From Pseudomonadota bacterium (lineage in GTDB: Bacteria; Pseudomonadota; Gammaproteobacteria; Burkholderiales; Gallionellaceae), in NCBI GenBank assembly GCA_021783855.1, contig JAJXTL010000032.1, positions 1 through 24,945 of the forward strand: DNA of 24,945 nucleotides, given 5' to 3'. Below the pieces are notes generated by a model. It saw only the letters and a list, made by a program, of their open reading frames with translations. It had not been told where the DNA came from and did not search any database. Below are positions 8,163-16,768 of this stretch, one piece after another (the first letter of the stretch is position 1; every line of letters begins with the position of its first letter). The position numbers and the translations under genes are program-made.

Positions 8163-8176
8163 TCCTCGCTCCTCAT
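8142..8176 (-). promoter_or_regulatory. Heptamer repeat that provides the lipB ribosome site and start codon
   Basis: Read on the lipB strand, the five units are ATGAGGA, GCGAGGA, ATGAGGA, ATGAGGA, GCGAGAA. The first overlaps the ybeD stop (TGA within CTATGA). The unit GCGAGGA together with the AGGAG before it places a strong Shine-Dalgarno sequence next to the third unit, whose ATG (8162) is the only one of the three ATGs in frame with lipB. The arrangement is seen directly; its use in translation is inferred. Confidence 0.6.
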
Positions 8177-8457
8177 AGCACCATCTTGACCAGCGGATGG
8201 TCGCACAACTCCTGATAAACCGCATCGAGTTGTTTTCGCGAGGTGGCGCGTATGGTGCAGGTCAGACTGATGTACTTAGCGGTTTTACTGGCGCGCATCT
8301 CCATGCTGGCGGCGACAAAGTCCGGGTCGTGACGGGTTACGACTTCCAGCACGCATTGCGCAAAGTCGGGGTGCTGCGACCCGAAAATCTTGAGCGGAAA
8401 ATCGGAAGGGTATTCGACCAGACTCTGGCTCTCAGGAATAACAGGCGGGTTGTTCAT
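8173..8457 (-). CDS. ybeD: YbeD family protein (DUF493)
   Basis: 94-residue member of the YbeD/DUF493 family, a small protein with an ACT-like fold usually encoded next to lipB. The family pattern YPSDFPLKIFG, then FAQCVLEVVTRHDPDF, SKTAKYISLTCTIRATSRKQLDAVYQEL and a C-terminal HPLVKMVL is complete. The ATG at 8457 overlaps the dat stop by four bases. The gene ends in the heptamer tract that starts lipB. Its biochemical role is not settled; gene order suggests a link with lipoate metabolism. Confidence 0.93.
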   Translation of the reverse strand: MNNPPVIPESQSLVEYPSDFPLKIFGSQHPDFAQCVLEVVTRHDPDFVAASMEMRASKTAKYISLTCTIRATSRKQLDAVYQELCDHPLVKMVL

Positions 8458-9314
8458 TTGGCTCGCATCACGTCACGTTTAAATTCTTGATATAACTGAT
8501 AAATTTTATTGAACATCGGGCCGGGGCGGCCGGTGCCTAGCGGTTTGCCGTCGAGATGGATGATGGCCAATACTTCCCTTGTGCTTGATGTCAGCAACAG
8601 CTCGTCGGCGTCAAATACTTCAGCAACCTTGATTTTACGCACTTCATGCGGAATGTGGTTGGCGGCAGCGATTTCCAGTATCACGTCATAGGTGATGCCC
8701 GGCAGCATCAGATTGTCTTTGGGCGGCGCCAGCAGTATGCCGTTTTTGACCACAAAGATGTTGCTCGCCGCACCCTCGGTCAAGAAATCATTGTCGCGGA
8801 TCAGGATGGTTTCCGCGCATCCGGCATCCACTGCCGTCTGGCGCAGCAGCACGTTGGGCAGCAGCGAAATGGCCTTGATGTCGCAGCGCAGCCAGCGGTT
8901 GTCCTGTGCCGTGACCGCACCCACGCCCAGGCTTGGCGGCGCAGGTGTGGACAGCGGATTACTCATCACGAACACAGTAGGCGGCACGGGCGGGTTGGGG
9001 AATGCGTGATCGCGACGGGCGACCCCGCGTGTGATGTGCAGATAAAGATACTGGTCGTCCGTCTCGTTGCGTGCGATAAGCTCGTCGATGATTTGCTTCC
9101 ATTCGGCAACACTGTGCGGGTTGGCAAGTCTGATCCCGTCCAGACTGTGTTGCAGGCGTTGCAGATGTTCGCCAAGACGAAATGCGCGGCGCGAGTACAC
9201 CGGGATGACTTCGTACACCCCGTCACCGAAGATGAAGCCGCGATCCAGTACGGAAATTTTGGCTTCTTCCAGCGGCATGTACAGCCCGTTCAGATAAATC
9301 GTCAGCGTCTTCAT
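8454..9314 (-). CDS. dat: D-amino acid aminotransferase (PLP fold type IV)
   Basis: 286 residues, a class IV (branched-chain-type fold) aminotransferase that interconverts D-alanine and D-glutamate with their keto acids. VLDRGFIFGDGVYEVIPVY near the N-terminus and the PLP lysine K147 in CDIKAISLLPNVL are diagnostic, as is LTEGAASNIFVVKNG. The ATG at 9314 is taken because it forms an ATGA overlap with the dacA stop and gives MKTLTIYLNG, the normal N-terminus. D-alanine supply fits its place directly behind a D-Ala-D-Ala carboxypeptidase. A D-specific over an L-branched-chain substrate is inferred from motif and context. Confidence 0.9.
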   Translation of the reverse strand: MKTLTIYLNGLYMPLEEAKISVLDRGFIFGDGVYEVIPVYSRRAFRLGEHLQRLQHSLDGIRLANPHSVAEWKQIIDELIARNETDDQYLYLHITRGVARRDHAFPNPPVPPTVFVMSNPLSTPAPPSLGVGAVTAQDNRWLRCDIKAISLLPNVLLRQTAVDAGCAETILIRDNDFLTEGAASNIFVVKNGILLAPPKDNLMLPGITYDVILEIAAANHIPHEVRKIKVAEVFDADELLLTSSTREVLAIIHLDGKPLGTGRPGPMFNKIYQLYQEFKRDVMRAK

Positions 9315-10462
9315 AAGGGGCTGTATTTCTGCACCAGCAATCGTATGCTGTCCCAACCGCGCGAAAACACGTTAGCCAGCGTTACGCTGTCCAGCGCGAT
9401 TAACGGGAATTCCGCATAGGGTTTGCCCGCCAGTGTGAGTTTGAGAACCCCTAATTGCTGTCCTGAGGTGATCGGCGCGATGATGGGCTGATGCGTTTCC
9501 AGGGTGGCTTTGAGTTGCGCAAACTGCCCCTTGGGTATGGTCAGGAACAGATCCTGTCGGAAGCCCAGATCGAGGTGGCTTTCCGTGCCTTTCCAGACGC
9601 GCACCCGGGTAACAGGCTGACTGTTTTGATACAGACGCACGGCATCGAAAGACTGGAAGCCATAGTTGAGCAGTTTCTGGCTGTCTGAGGCGCGCCCGCT
9701 GTCGGAGTCTGCACCCAGCACCACCGAGATCAGACGGCGCTTGTCGCGCTTGGCGGAACCCACCAGACAGAATCCGGCGGTGTCGGTGTGACCGGTTTTC
9801 AGGCCGTCGGCGTATGGGTCCAGCCATAACAGGCGGTTGCGATTGGCTTGCGTGACATTGTTGAAGGTGTAGTCGCGCAGACCGAACAGCGGATAGTGTT
9901 CGGGAAAGTCGCGCACCACGGCTGCCGCCAGTATCGCCAGATCGTAGGCGCTGCTGTAATGCTGGGCATCGGGCATGCCGACCGGATTGGTAAAGTGGGT
10001 GTTTTTCATACCCAAACGAAGGGCTTCCTTGTTCATCATTACGACGAAGTCGGCTTCCGTGCCGCCGATTTTGGCGGCAAGCGTGTTCGCCGCATCGTTG
10101 CCGGATTGCACAATCAGACCGTGCAGCAGTTCGTCAACGGTGACGGTTTGTCCGGGTTTTAGCAGCATGCGCGATTCGCCACCGCTGTTGCGAGTCGCAT
10201 CGAGCGGCACGGTGAGGCTTTGATCCAGCTTGATCGCGCCCTGTCTGATCGCTGAAAACGCAAGGTAAGCCGTCATCAGCTTGGTCAGCGAGGCAGGTTC
10301 CATACGCGCGCTGCTGTTCTGATCCAGCAGCACCTGATTGCTGGTGAAGTCATACAGCAGGTAGGATTTTGCTCCCAGAACAGGCGCGTCGGACAGTTGC
10401 AAGGGCAGGGCAAAGCCGGCTGACGAGAGCAGCAGGCTGATACATAACAGGAAGGCTTTCAT
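9311..10462 (-). CDS. dacA: D-alanyl-D-alanine carboxypeptidase (PBP5/6 type)
   Basis: 383-residue low-molecular-weight penicillin-binding protein that removes the terminal D-alanine of peptidoglycan stem peptides in the periplasm. It has an N-terminal signal peptide (MKAFLLCISLLLSSAGFA), then the serine-peptidase S11 motifs S58-LTK, S120-GN and K222-TG. A beta-rich C-terminal domain and a short amphipathic tail (SRGWDSIRLLVQKY) suited to anchoring on the membrane follow. The ATG at 10462 was preferred over 10489 because it starts the signal peptide directly. It is the first gene of the chain dacA-dat-ybeD-lipB-lipA and overlaps dat by four bases. Confidence 0.95.
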   Translation of the reverse strand: MKAFLLCISLLLSSAGFALPLQLSDAPVLGAKSYLLYDFTSNQVLLDQNSSARMEPASLTKLMTAYLAFSAIRQGAIKLDQSLTVPLDATRNSGGESRMLLKPGQTVTVDELLHGLIVQSGNDAANTLAAKIGGTEADFVVMMNKEALRLGMKNTHFTNPVGMPDAQHYSSAYDLAILAAAVVRDFPEHYPLFGLRDYTFNNVTQANRNRLLWLDPYADGLKTGHTDTAGFCLVGSAKRDKRRLISVVLGADSDSGRASDSQKLLNYGFQSFDAVRLYQNSQPVTRVRVWKGTESHLDLGFRQDLFLTIPKGQFAQLKATLETHQPIIAPITSGQQLGVLKLTLAGKPYAEFPLIALDSVTLANVFSRGWDSIRLLVQKYSPL

Positions 10463-10488
10463 GATTGTGCAGGTTGTAACGGTGCGCA

Positions 10489-10494
10489 ATTATA
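10489..10494 (-). promoter_or_regulatory. Possible -10 box for the dacA operon
   Basis: TATAAT on the minus strand, 27 bases ahead of the dacA start. No good -35 hexamer lies at the usual 16-18 base spacing, so the call rests on the -10 alone. Confidence 0.3.
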
Positions 10495-10547
10495 GTCCTG
10501 CGCGGCTGTGGGTGATAGTCAGGAATGCTGCTACGTATTCGTGTAAT

Positions 10548-11423
10548 CTAAAAAATGTCGGCTATCTGTGCGGCCTGAATAGCAAGTTCATTGATGGTGT
10601 CGCGCAATTCTTCCGCCTTGCCCGGATCTATGCCCAAGGCATGCCATTCCTGATCGCTTATGTCCGTGCCGCAGTATTCAGTGACGCCAAAATTGGGTAA
10701 TAATTTTTCGGCCAGGTTTACCATGCGCGCCAGGGGATTATGAGTTGAGATTTCATCCAGGTAGGGTGCGTGGTGGCAGCCCAACACGGCAACGATTTCC
10801 TCGGGAAGGTTCCATTGTCTTGCCAGTTGTGCGCCGATTTGGCAATGCGAAACGCCAAGAACTTCCATCTCGATTTTCGTTACCGGGCGTCTGGGTTGCA
10901 GCCGGAGCTGACGATGCAGTTCGTTGCTCGATGCATTATCGATATGGTGTATGACCATATAGCCTATGTCATGCAGTAATCCGGCCAGATATACATGATC
11001 CTGTTGTGGCTGCATCTGCTTTGGCATGGAGAGTGACAGGGTATGCATGGCGATGGCGATCGACAGGCTATGCAGCCACAAGTCCTGTGGCGAGAAATGC
11101 AGGGAAGAGGGAACGTTGGTAAAATTCGACATCGCCGCAATGCCGAGCGATACGGTCTTGACGCGAGTCACGCCGAGCAGTAATGCTGCATCAGCCACGT
11201 TGCTGATTTTGCGCGCAGCGCCCATCGCGGGTGAGTTGGTGAGGCCGATCAGCTTGGCCGAGATTTGCGGGTCCTGTTCGATCAGTTTCAGCAGCTCGAC
11301 TTCGCCTTCGTCTGTGCTCATATCCAGCGCCATCAGTTTTAAGGCGATAGCCGGCATGGCAGGAAGTGAGTCAAGGCTGGCAAGGGCTTGTGTGAGCCTG
11401 AGTCGGATTTGTTCGTTGGTCAT
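10548..11423 (-). CDS. HDOD domain signalling protein
   Basis: 291 residues made almost wholly of one HDOD domain, a relative of HD phosphohydrolases often found in regulatory proteins. LDSLPAMPAIALKLMAL opens the domain, followed by QDPQISAKLIGLTNSP and the LLHDIGY motif (His-Asp at 151-152). Later SHCQIGAQLARQWNLPEEI and HHAPY match the family. No GGDEF, EAL or receiver domain is attached. The protein lies between dacA and regA on the same strand but is separated from each by about 85-110 bases, so it is probably its own unit. Many HDOD proteins lack catalytic activity and influence regulation through protein contacts; its target here is unknown. Confidence 0.9.
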   Translation of the reverse strand: MTNEQIRLRLTQALASLDSLPAMPAIALKLMALDMSTDEGEVELLKLIEQDPQISAKLIGLTNSPAMGAARKISNVADAALLLGVTRVKTVSLGIAAMSNFTNVPSSLHFSPQDLWLHSLSIAIAMHTLSLSMPKQMQPQQDHVYLAGLLHDIGYMVIHHIDNASSNELHRQLRLQPRRPVTKIEMEVLGVSHCQIGAQLARQWNLPEEIVAVLGCHHAPYLDEISTHNPLARMVNLAEKLLPNFGVTEYCGTDISDQEWHALGIDPGKAEELRDTINELAIQAAQIADIF

Positions 11424-11463
11424 GTCGTGTTTTTTGGGTGCTGAGAAGCTGCAAATGCTGAGT

Positions 11464-11469
11464 ATTATA
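11464..11469 (-). promoter_or_regulatory. Possible -10 box for the HDOD gene
   Basis: TATAAT on the minus strand, 40 bases upstream of the ATG at 11423. The matching -35 region (TGATTT at 17-base spacing) is poor. Confidence 0.3.
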
Positions 11470-11532
11470 GGGGATTCACAGTGCGCAAATCACTCCGGCA
11501 AATTTCCTCAGGTGCGCAGTATACGAGATTCG

Positions 11533-12171
11533 CTAAAACGTTGTGTTTACTTTCCCGGGCGGCGGCTTGTTCAGTTTTCGTTGCAGGGTGCGGCGGTGCA
11601 TGTTGAGCGCGCGTGCGGTGGCCGAAATGTTGTGGTCATGTTCACGCATCACGCGCTGGATATGTTCCCACTCCAGGTTTTCGATATTGGTGGGTTGCGT
11701 GGTAAGCGGCACATTGCCGTCCGCCTGATGGCTGAAAGCTGCGACGATTTCATCCGCATTGGCGGGCTTTGCCAGATACTGTGTCGCACCCAGTTTGATG
11801 GCTTCTACGGCGGTGCTGATGCTGGCGTAACCGGTCAGCACGACGATGCGGGTGTTCGGGTCGAGTTCGTGCAGCGCCTTGACCAGCACCAGTCCGGGCG
11901 CGCCTTTCATTTTCATATCCACCACGGCATATTCCGGCGGATTGTCGACAGCCAGCGGCAGCGCTTCTTCCACGCTGTGCGCGATGCTCACGCAAAAACC
12001 GCGTCTTGTCAGCGCGGTACTGAGTACCCGGCAAAAGGTCGCGTCGTCATCCACCAGCAGCAAGGTGGCGCATTCGTTAACGTTAAATTCGCGCACGCGT
12101 TCGTTTGCCTCCTCTCCCTCCGGGAGAGGATTGAGGTGAGGGGAACGGGTATGTCCGTTGAGCGGGTTCAT
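11533..12171 (-). CDS. regA: RegA/PrrA/ActR-type response regulator with a repeat-encoded N-terminal extension
   Basis: 212 residues: a receiver domain (LLLVDDD acidic pocket, phospho-acceptor D85 in VVDMKMKG, T/K switch residues in VVLTGYAS and YLAKPA) joined to a Fis-type helix-turn-helix (NISATARALNMHRRTLQRKL). This is the family of redox-responsive regulators paired with RegB. The ATG at 12171 forms an ATGA overlap with the regB stop. Residues 10-32 (PHLNPLPEGE, then NERVREFNVN) are encoded by a copy of a dispersed repeat found twice elsewhere in the window, so the protein is about 33 residues longer than usual. A GTG at residue 26, preceded by AGGAGG within the repeat at eleven bases, is an alternative start that would remove most of the extension. 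Confidence 0.92.
   Translation of the reverse strand: MNPLNGHTRSPHLNPLPEGEEANERVREFNVNECATLLLVDDDATFCRVLSTALTRRGFCVSIAHSVEEALPLAVDNPPEYAVVDMKMKGAPGLVLVKALHELDPNTRIVVLTGYASISTAVEAIKLGATQYLAKPANADEIVAAFSHQADGNVPLTTQPTNIENLEWEHIQRVMREHDHNISATARALNMHRRTLQRKLNKPPPGKVNTTF
12074..12142 (-). repeat. Dispersed REP-like repeat, copy C, in frame inside regA
   Basis: Same core as 3585-3674 and 14262-14330: CCCTCACCTCAA, CTCTCCCGGAGGGAGAGG, CAAACGAACG, and a GTTAACG end, read on the minus strand. Its frame is the one that encodes PHxNPLPEGE, so it is translated as part of RegA if the ATG at 12171 is used. Confidence 0.85.
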
Positions 12172-13430
12172 ATGGCTGCACCTGTCGTGGATTGGGCGAG
12201 CGGCAGGGTAAGTTCGGTGGTAGTGCCCCCGCCCTCCCTGTTATACAGGCGCACCGTGCCCTTCATGCGTTCAATCGTGGCGTTGGCGAGGAACAAGCCC
12301 ACTCCGTGACCTTCTTTCTTGGTGGTAAAGAAAGCTGAACCAGCCTTGCGTGCGACTTCCTCGCTCAGGCCTGTGCCGAAATCGCGTATTTCCACAACGA
12401 AGTGTGTATCGTCGCAGCGGGCGTTGATTTCGATCCCTTGCGGGCTGGCGTCGGCCGCGTTGTTAAGCAGATTCATCAGCGCGGCACGCAAAGTGACATC
12501 CACACTGATGACAGGCATAGGCCCGTTCCCGTTGTAGCGGTAGTGCGCGGCGGGTCGCAGCAACTGCCATTCGTTCAGCACTTCCTCTATCAGTTCATCG
12601 GCAGTCTGTCGCGTGCTGGTGCCGCTGTCCTGTGCATTCAGCATGATCTTGTCGAGAATGCGGCGGCATGCGCGCAGCTGTTCATCGAGCAGGGTCAGGC
12701 TGTCGCGCAATTGTTCGTCGTCAGTATCGTGCAATAGTTCGCCGATCACCACCGCCATGGTGGACAGCGGGGTGCCGAGTTCATGAGCCGCACCCGCAGC
12801 CTGAGTGCCGAGCGCTACGATACGTTCGTTGCGCAATATTTCTTCGCGAACCTGTACCAGCAGCGCATCCCGGCTGCGTACCGCCTGGGCCATTTTTACC
12901 ACAAAATACGCTACCACTACCGCGCTGATGACAAAGCCTAACCACATGCCGACGACATGGATGTTGAAGGCGTTGTCCATATCCATTTCCATGTCCGTGT
13001 GAGGCAGCGGGATATGATAGATCATCAGCCCGCTGTAGCTGGCCGTGGTGAGTGCTGCGATGCCCCAGGTGTAACGGGCGGGCAGGATGGTGGCGGCAAT
13101 CACCAGCGGCAGAAGGTAGAGGGATATAAATGGATTGGTCGAGCCGCCCGCGTAGTACAGCAGCAGGCTGAGCTCGGAAACATCGATGCTCAGTTGCGCA
13201 AACAATTCAAGGTTGCTGACAGGTTTGCTGTTGGTCAGACGCAGAAAAGTGAAAAAATTAATCGCAGCGAGCGAAGCGATACCCGCGATCATCGGCAGCC
13301 ATTGCATATCCAGCTGAAGTATCTTCCACACGGCCAGCAGGGTGAAGGTTTGTGCTGCGACCGCCAGACTGCGCAAATTGACCAGACGGCGCAATTGGGC
13401 ATGACCGGGCAGGGAAGAAAATATGTTCAT
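12168..13430 (-). CDS. regB: RegB/PrrB/RoxS-type redox sensor histidine kinase
   Basis: 420 residues from the ATG at 13430; an in-frame ATG at 13472 would add fourteen, and neither has a clear ribosome site. Several membrane helices fill the N-terminal part. The segment GGSTNPF between helices is the RegB heptapeptide implicated in ubiquinone sensing. The H-box HELGTPLS is typical of the family, and a Cys 39 residues later (QLRACRRIL) corresponds to the redox-active Cys of Rhodobacter RegB. N, G1 and G2 boxes follow (LMNLLNNAADAS, DFGTGLS, GHGVGLFLAN). It phosphorylates RegA, whose gene overlaps by four bases. RegBA systems adjust respiration, carbon and nitrogen fixation to redox state; the regulon here is not visible. 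Confidence 0.94.
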   Translation of the reverse strand: MNIFSSLPGHAQLRRLVNLRSLAVAAQTFTLLAVWKILQLDMQWLPMIAGIASLAAINFFTFLRLTNSKPVSNLELFAQLSIDVSELSLLLYYAGGSTNPFISLYLLPLVIAATILPARYTWGIAALTTASYSGLMIYHIPLPHTDMEMDMDNAFNIHVVGMWLGFVISAVVVAYFVVKMAQAVRSRDALLVQVREEILRNERIVALGTQAAGAAHELGTPLSTMAVVIGELLHDTDDEQLRDSLTLLDEQLRACRRILDKIMLNAQDSGTSTRQTADELIEEVLNEWQLLRPAAHYRYNGNGPMPVISVDVTLRAALMNLLNNAADASPQGIEINARCDDTHFVVEIRDFGTGLSEEVARKAGSAFFTTKKEGHGVGLFLANATIERMKGTVRLYNREGGGTTTELTLPLAQSTTGAAI

Positions 13431-13504
13431 GGCGTAATTGTAATCGGAGTGAGGGGTGGTCGGGTGCGGCATCTTGACGCAGCCATCAGCGCGTCCGCAG
13501 CAGG

Positions 13505-13510
13505 TATAAT
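13505..13510 (+). promoter_or_regulatory. Possible -10 box for the PCu(A)C gene
   Basis: TATAAT, 31 bases upstream of the ATG at 13541. A TTGACG upstream (13474-13479) is 25 bases away, too far for a standard promoter, so activator help or a coincidence is possible. Confidence 0.35.
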
Positions 13511-13540
13511 TCGCGCATTTTAATCGGACGGAAAGAAATC

Positions 13541-14011
13541 ATGAAAATCCTGGTCAGGCTGTGCGCGTTATTCGGCGCAATGTTGCTCAGTGTCAGCGTC
13601 TATGCGGGCGATATCAAGGTCGAAGGCGCCTGGGCGCGTGCCACTGCGCCCGGGCAAAATACCGGAATGGTGGATTTTGCCATTACCAGCCTCAAAGGCG
13701 CCAAACTGGTCGGTTTCTCCAGTCCCGCCTGCAAGAGTGCACAGATGCACAGCATGAGCCATGACAACGGCATGATGGAGATGCGCGAAGTGCAGACGAT
13801 TGAACTGCCGGCAGGCAAAAGGATAGTTTTGGGCAATGCCGGTTATCATCTGATGCTGATCGATCTGCTGGCGCCGCTCAAGGCGGGCGACAGCGTGCCG
13901 TTGACGCTCAATATCAAGGTGGGGGGCAAGGAGGAAAAGGTTGCGATTGTCGCTGAAGTGAGGCCGCTGACCGCACCGATGGATGAGCACATGCAGCATA
14001 TGCATCATTAA
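13541..14011 (+). CDS. Periplasmic copper chaperone PCu(A)C family
   Basis: 156 residues with a signal peptide (MKILVRLCALFGAMLLSVSVYA, cut after the second Ala). The mature protein has the family start GDIKVEGAWARATAPGQ and the Cu(I) ligands of the H(M)X10MX21HXM pattern: AQMHSM, GMMEMREV and GYHLMLIDL. The tail MDEHMQHMHH adds further Met/His ligands. Members of this family deliver copper to the CuA or CuB site of cytochrome oxidases. The gene is divergent from regB, whose system responds to the state of the respiratory chain, a suggestive but unproven link. The ATG has GGAAAG upstream at good spacing. Confidence 0.93.
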   Translation: MKILVRLCALFGAMLLSVSVYAGDIKVEGAWARATAPGQNTGMVDFAITSLKGAKLVGFSSPACKSAQMHSMSHDNGMMEMREVQTIELPAGKRIVLGNAGYHLMLIDLLAPLKAGDSVPLTLNIKVGGKEEKVAIVAEVRPLTAPMDEHMQHMHH

Positions 14012-14042
14012 CTGCTCATCGATCAAACTTTGAAAGTTCGTC

Positions 14043-14102
14043 ATGCCGGACTCGATCCGGCATCCGGCGGTTTGAATTAACCGGATTCCCGCATCGCGGG
14101 AA
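14043..14102. repeat. Two perfect hairpins downstream of the PCu(A)C gene
   Basis: ATGCCGGA-CTCGA-TCCGGCAT at 14043-14063 and TTCCCGC-ATC-GCGGGAA at 14086-14102. They look like common intergenic palindromes, and the first may stop the upstream transcript, but neither is followed by a proper T run. Confidence 0.55.
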
Positions 14103-14158
14103 AAATTGATTACTACCGGGGCCGCCCGGTTGCTGGTCCGAAGTGCGCCTCAGCGCAA

Positions 14159-14420
14159 CTAGGGAACCGCTGAATTATTGTCATTTCGAGCAAAGCGAGA
14201 AATCTAACCGACATGGCGCATGCTCCACCCCTGAGCATGAAAGTGCTTGCGCCGGTCGGTTCCCTCACCCAAACCCTCTCCCGGAGGGAGAGGGAACAAA
14301 CGAATTGCTTCGCGACTTTAACTGTAACGACTTGATTTATAAAGATTTATAAGGGTGGCTGCCCTGAGCGAAGTCGAAGGGTTCGGAATGACAAAGGAGA
14401 ATAAATCAGCGGTTCCCTAG
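14159..14420. mobile_element. MITE-like element B with inverted ends and CTAG target duplication
   Basis: The left end at 14163 (GGAACCGCTGAATTATT) and the reverse complement of the right end at 14416 (GGAACCGCTGATTTATT) match at 16 of 17 bases, and both match the ends of the element at 1604-1813. CTAG lies directly outside each end (14159-14162 and 14417-14420). The 254-bp interior carries a copy of the dispersed repeat (14262-14330) and sequences resembling common intergenic repeats (GTCATTTCGAGC near the left end, CTGAGCGAAGTCGAAGGG near the right) but no transposase. The right end provides the stop codon of the truncated rhuM frame. Confidence 0.8.
14262..14330 (+). repeat. Dispersed REP-like repeat, copy B, inside element B
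   Basis: Contains CCCTCACCCAAACC, CTCTCCCGGAGGGAGAGG, AACAAACGAA and an ending AACTGTAACGA, and encodes PHPNPLPEGEG-TNELLRDFNCN in one frame. It is the copy closest to the apparent consensus in its hairpin half. Confidence 0.8.
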
Positions 14421-14714
14421 CTCTTCTCGTTGATAGCCGACCGAGATCACCATGTCCAGATTAACGCTGTCCAGCTCGCGTTGTACTTGTCGATTGCCCT
14501 CTTGGCGAACTGTTAAGAAATTCTGAGCAGTTGGCACGCTCTGTAACTCACCTTCGTCGAACACGTTTTTAACGTGCATGCTGATATTTGGCACCGTGGT
14601 TTGAAACAGCTCCGCCATCTGCTGCTGTGTCAGCCACAAAGTCTCGTTTTCCAGACGGGTTTCCAGCCGTATCGTGCCGTCGCCGCTTTGGTAAAAAATG
14701 ATTTCGCCGGTCAT
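14406..14714 (-). pseudogene. Truncated RhuM family protein gene
   Basis: The 102 residues match the N-terminal part of the RhuM (virulence RhuM) family: EIIFYQSGDGTIRLETRLENETLWLTQQQMAELF, then VPNISMHVKNVFDEGEL, FLTVRQEGNRQVQREL and NLDMVISVGY. In complete members GY is followed by a GTQFR-type block and another two hundred residues. Here the sequence departs right after GY, and the last four codons and the stop come from the target site and end of element B. The frame is therefore broken, probably by a deletion before the element came in. The ATG at 14714 has GAGAAG upstream. Directly before it, a remnant frame of about 18 codons ends in QAIEKLLLGEK, perhaps the tail of a lost upstream partner. 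Confidence 0.75.
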
Positions 14715-16117
<1,403 letters not shown>

Positions 16118-16118
<1 letters not shown>

Positions 16119-16768
16119 TGGCATCCCCGCTGTGGATTTTTGATCTGGACAACACGCTGCACGACGCGAGTCCGCACATTTTTCCGCACATCAATAAAAG
16201 CATGACGGCCTATTTGCAGGCGCATCTGCAGCTTGAGGAAGATGAGGCGAATGCGCTGCGCATGCATTACTGGCATAAGTATGGCGCGACCCTGAGCGGT
16301 CTGATGCGGCACCACGGAACGGACCCTGCGCATTTTTTGTGGCATACGCACCAGTTTCCCGAGCTGGACAAAATGGTGTTGTACGCACCCCGCCTGCGCC
16401 ATGTGTTGCGCGCCTTGCCGGGAAAAAAAGTCGTCTTTTCAAACGCGCCGCAGCATTATGCGCACGCCGTGTTAAAGTTGCTGCGGGTGGCGGATTTATT
16501 CGACGATGTGGTTGCGGTGGAACAGACGAACTATCGTCCAAAACCGGATTGTTACGGTTTCAGGCATGTGATGCGGCGCCATCGGGTTCGCGCCGCGCAA
16601 TGCGTGATGGTCGAGGATAGCCTGGAAAATCTGCTGACGGCGAAACAATTGGGGATGCGCACGGTCTGGGTGAATACGGGCAGCAGATATCCGGCCTGCG
16701 TGGATGTAAAGATACGCGATGTGATGCAATTGCATCGGGCACTCAATAACTTTAAGGTGGCTATATGA
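16118..16768 (+). CDS. HAD family pyrimidine 5'-nucleotidase-like phosphatase
   Basis: 216 residues starting at GTG 16118, overlapping the argB stop by one base. All four HAD motifs are seen: motif I FDLDNTL (D9, D11), motif II VVFSNAP, the motif III lysine in NYRPKPD, and motif IV MVEDSLENL. The helical cap between motifs I and II and the opening sequence LWIFDLDNTLHDAS fit the SDT1/Phm8-type pyrimidine 5'-nucleotidases, often found beside argB in betaproteobacteria. It likely dephosphorylates nucleoside monophosphates; the true substrate is untested. Its stop overlaps the next start in an ATGA. Confidence 0.88.

Noticed and set aside
11026..12309. 427-codon plus-strand open frame
   Set aside because: It runs antisense to the HDOD gene, regA and the regB end, which have strong family motifs.
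13474..13510. TTGACG and TATAAT as a complete promoter for the copper chaperone gene
   Set aside because: The 25-base spacing is too long for a standard sigma-70 promoter; only the -10 is kept as a low-confidence call.
14143..14352. 69-codon frame containing PHPNPLPEGEG
   Set aside because: It lies wholly within and beside element B and reflects the repeat frame; there is no ribosome site or domain.
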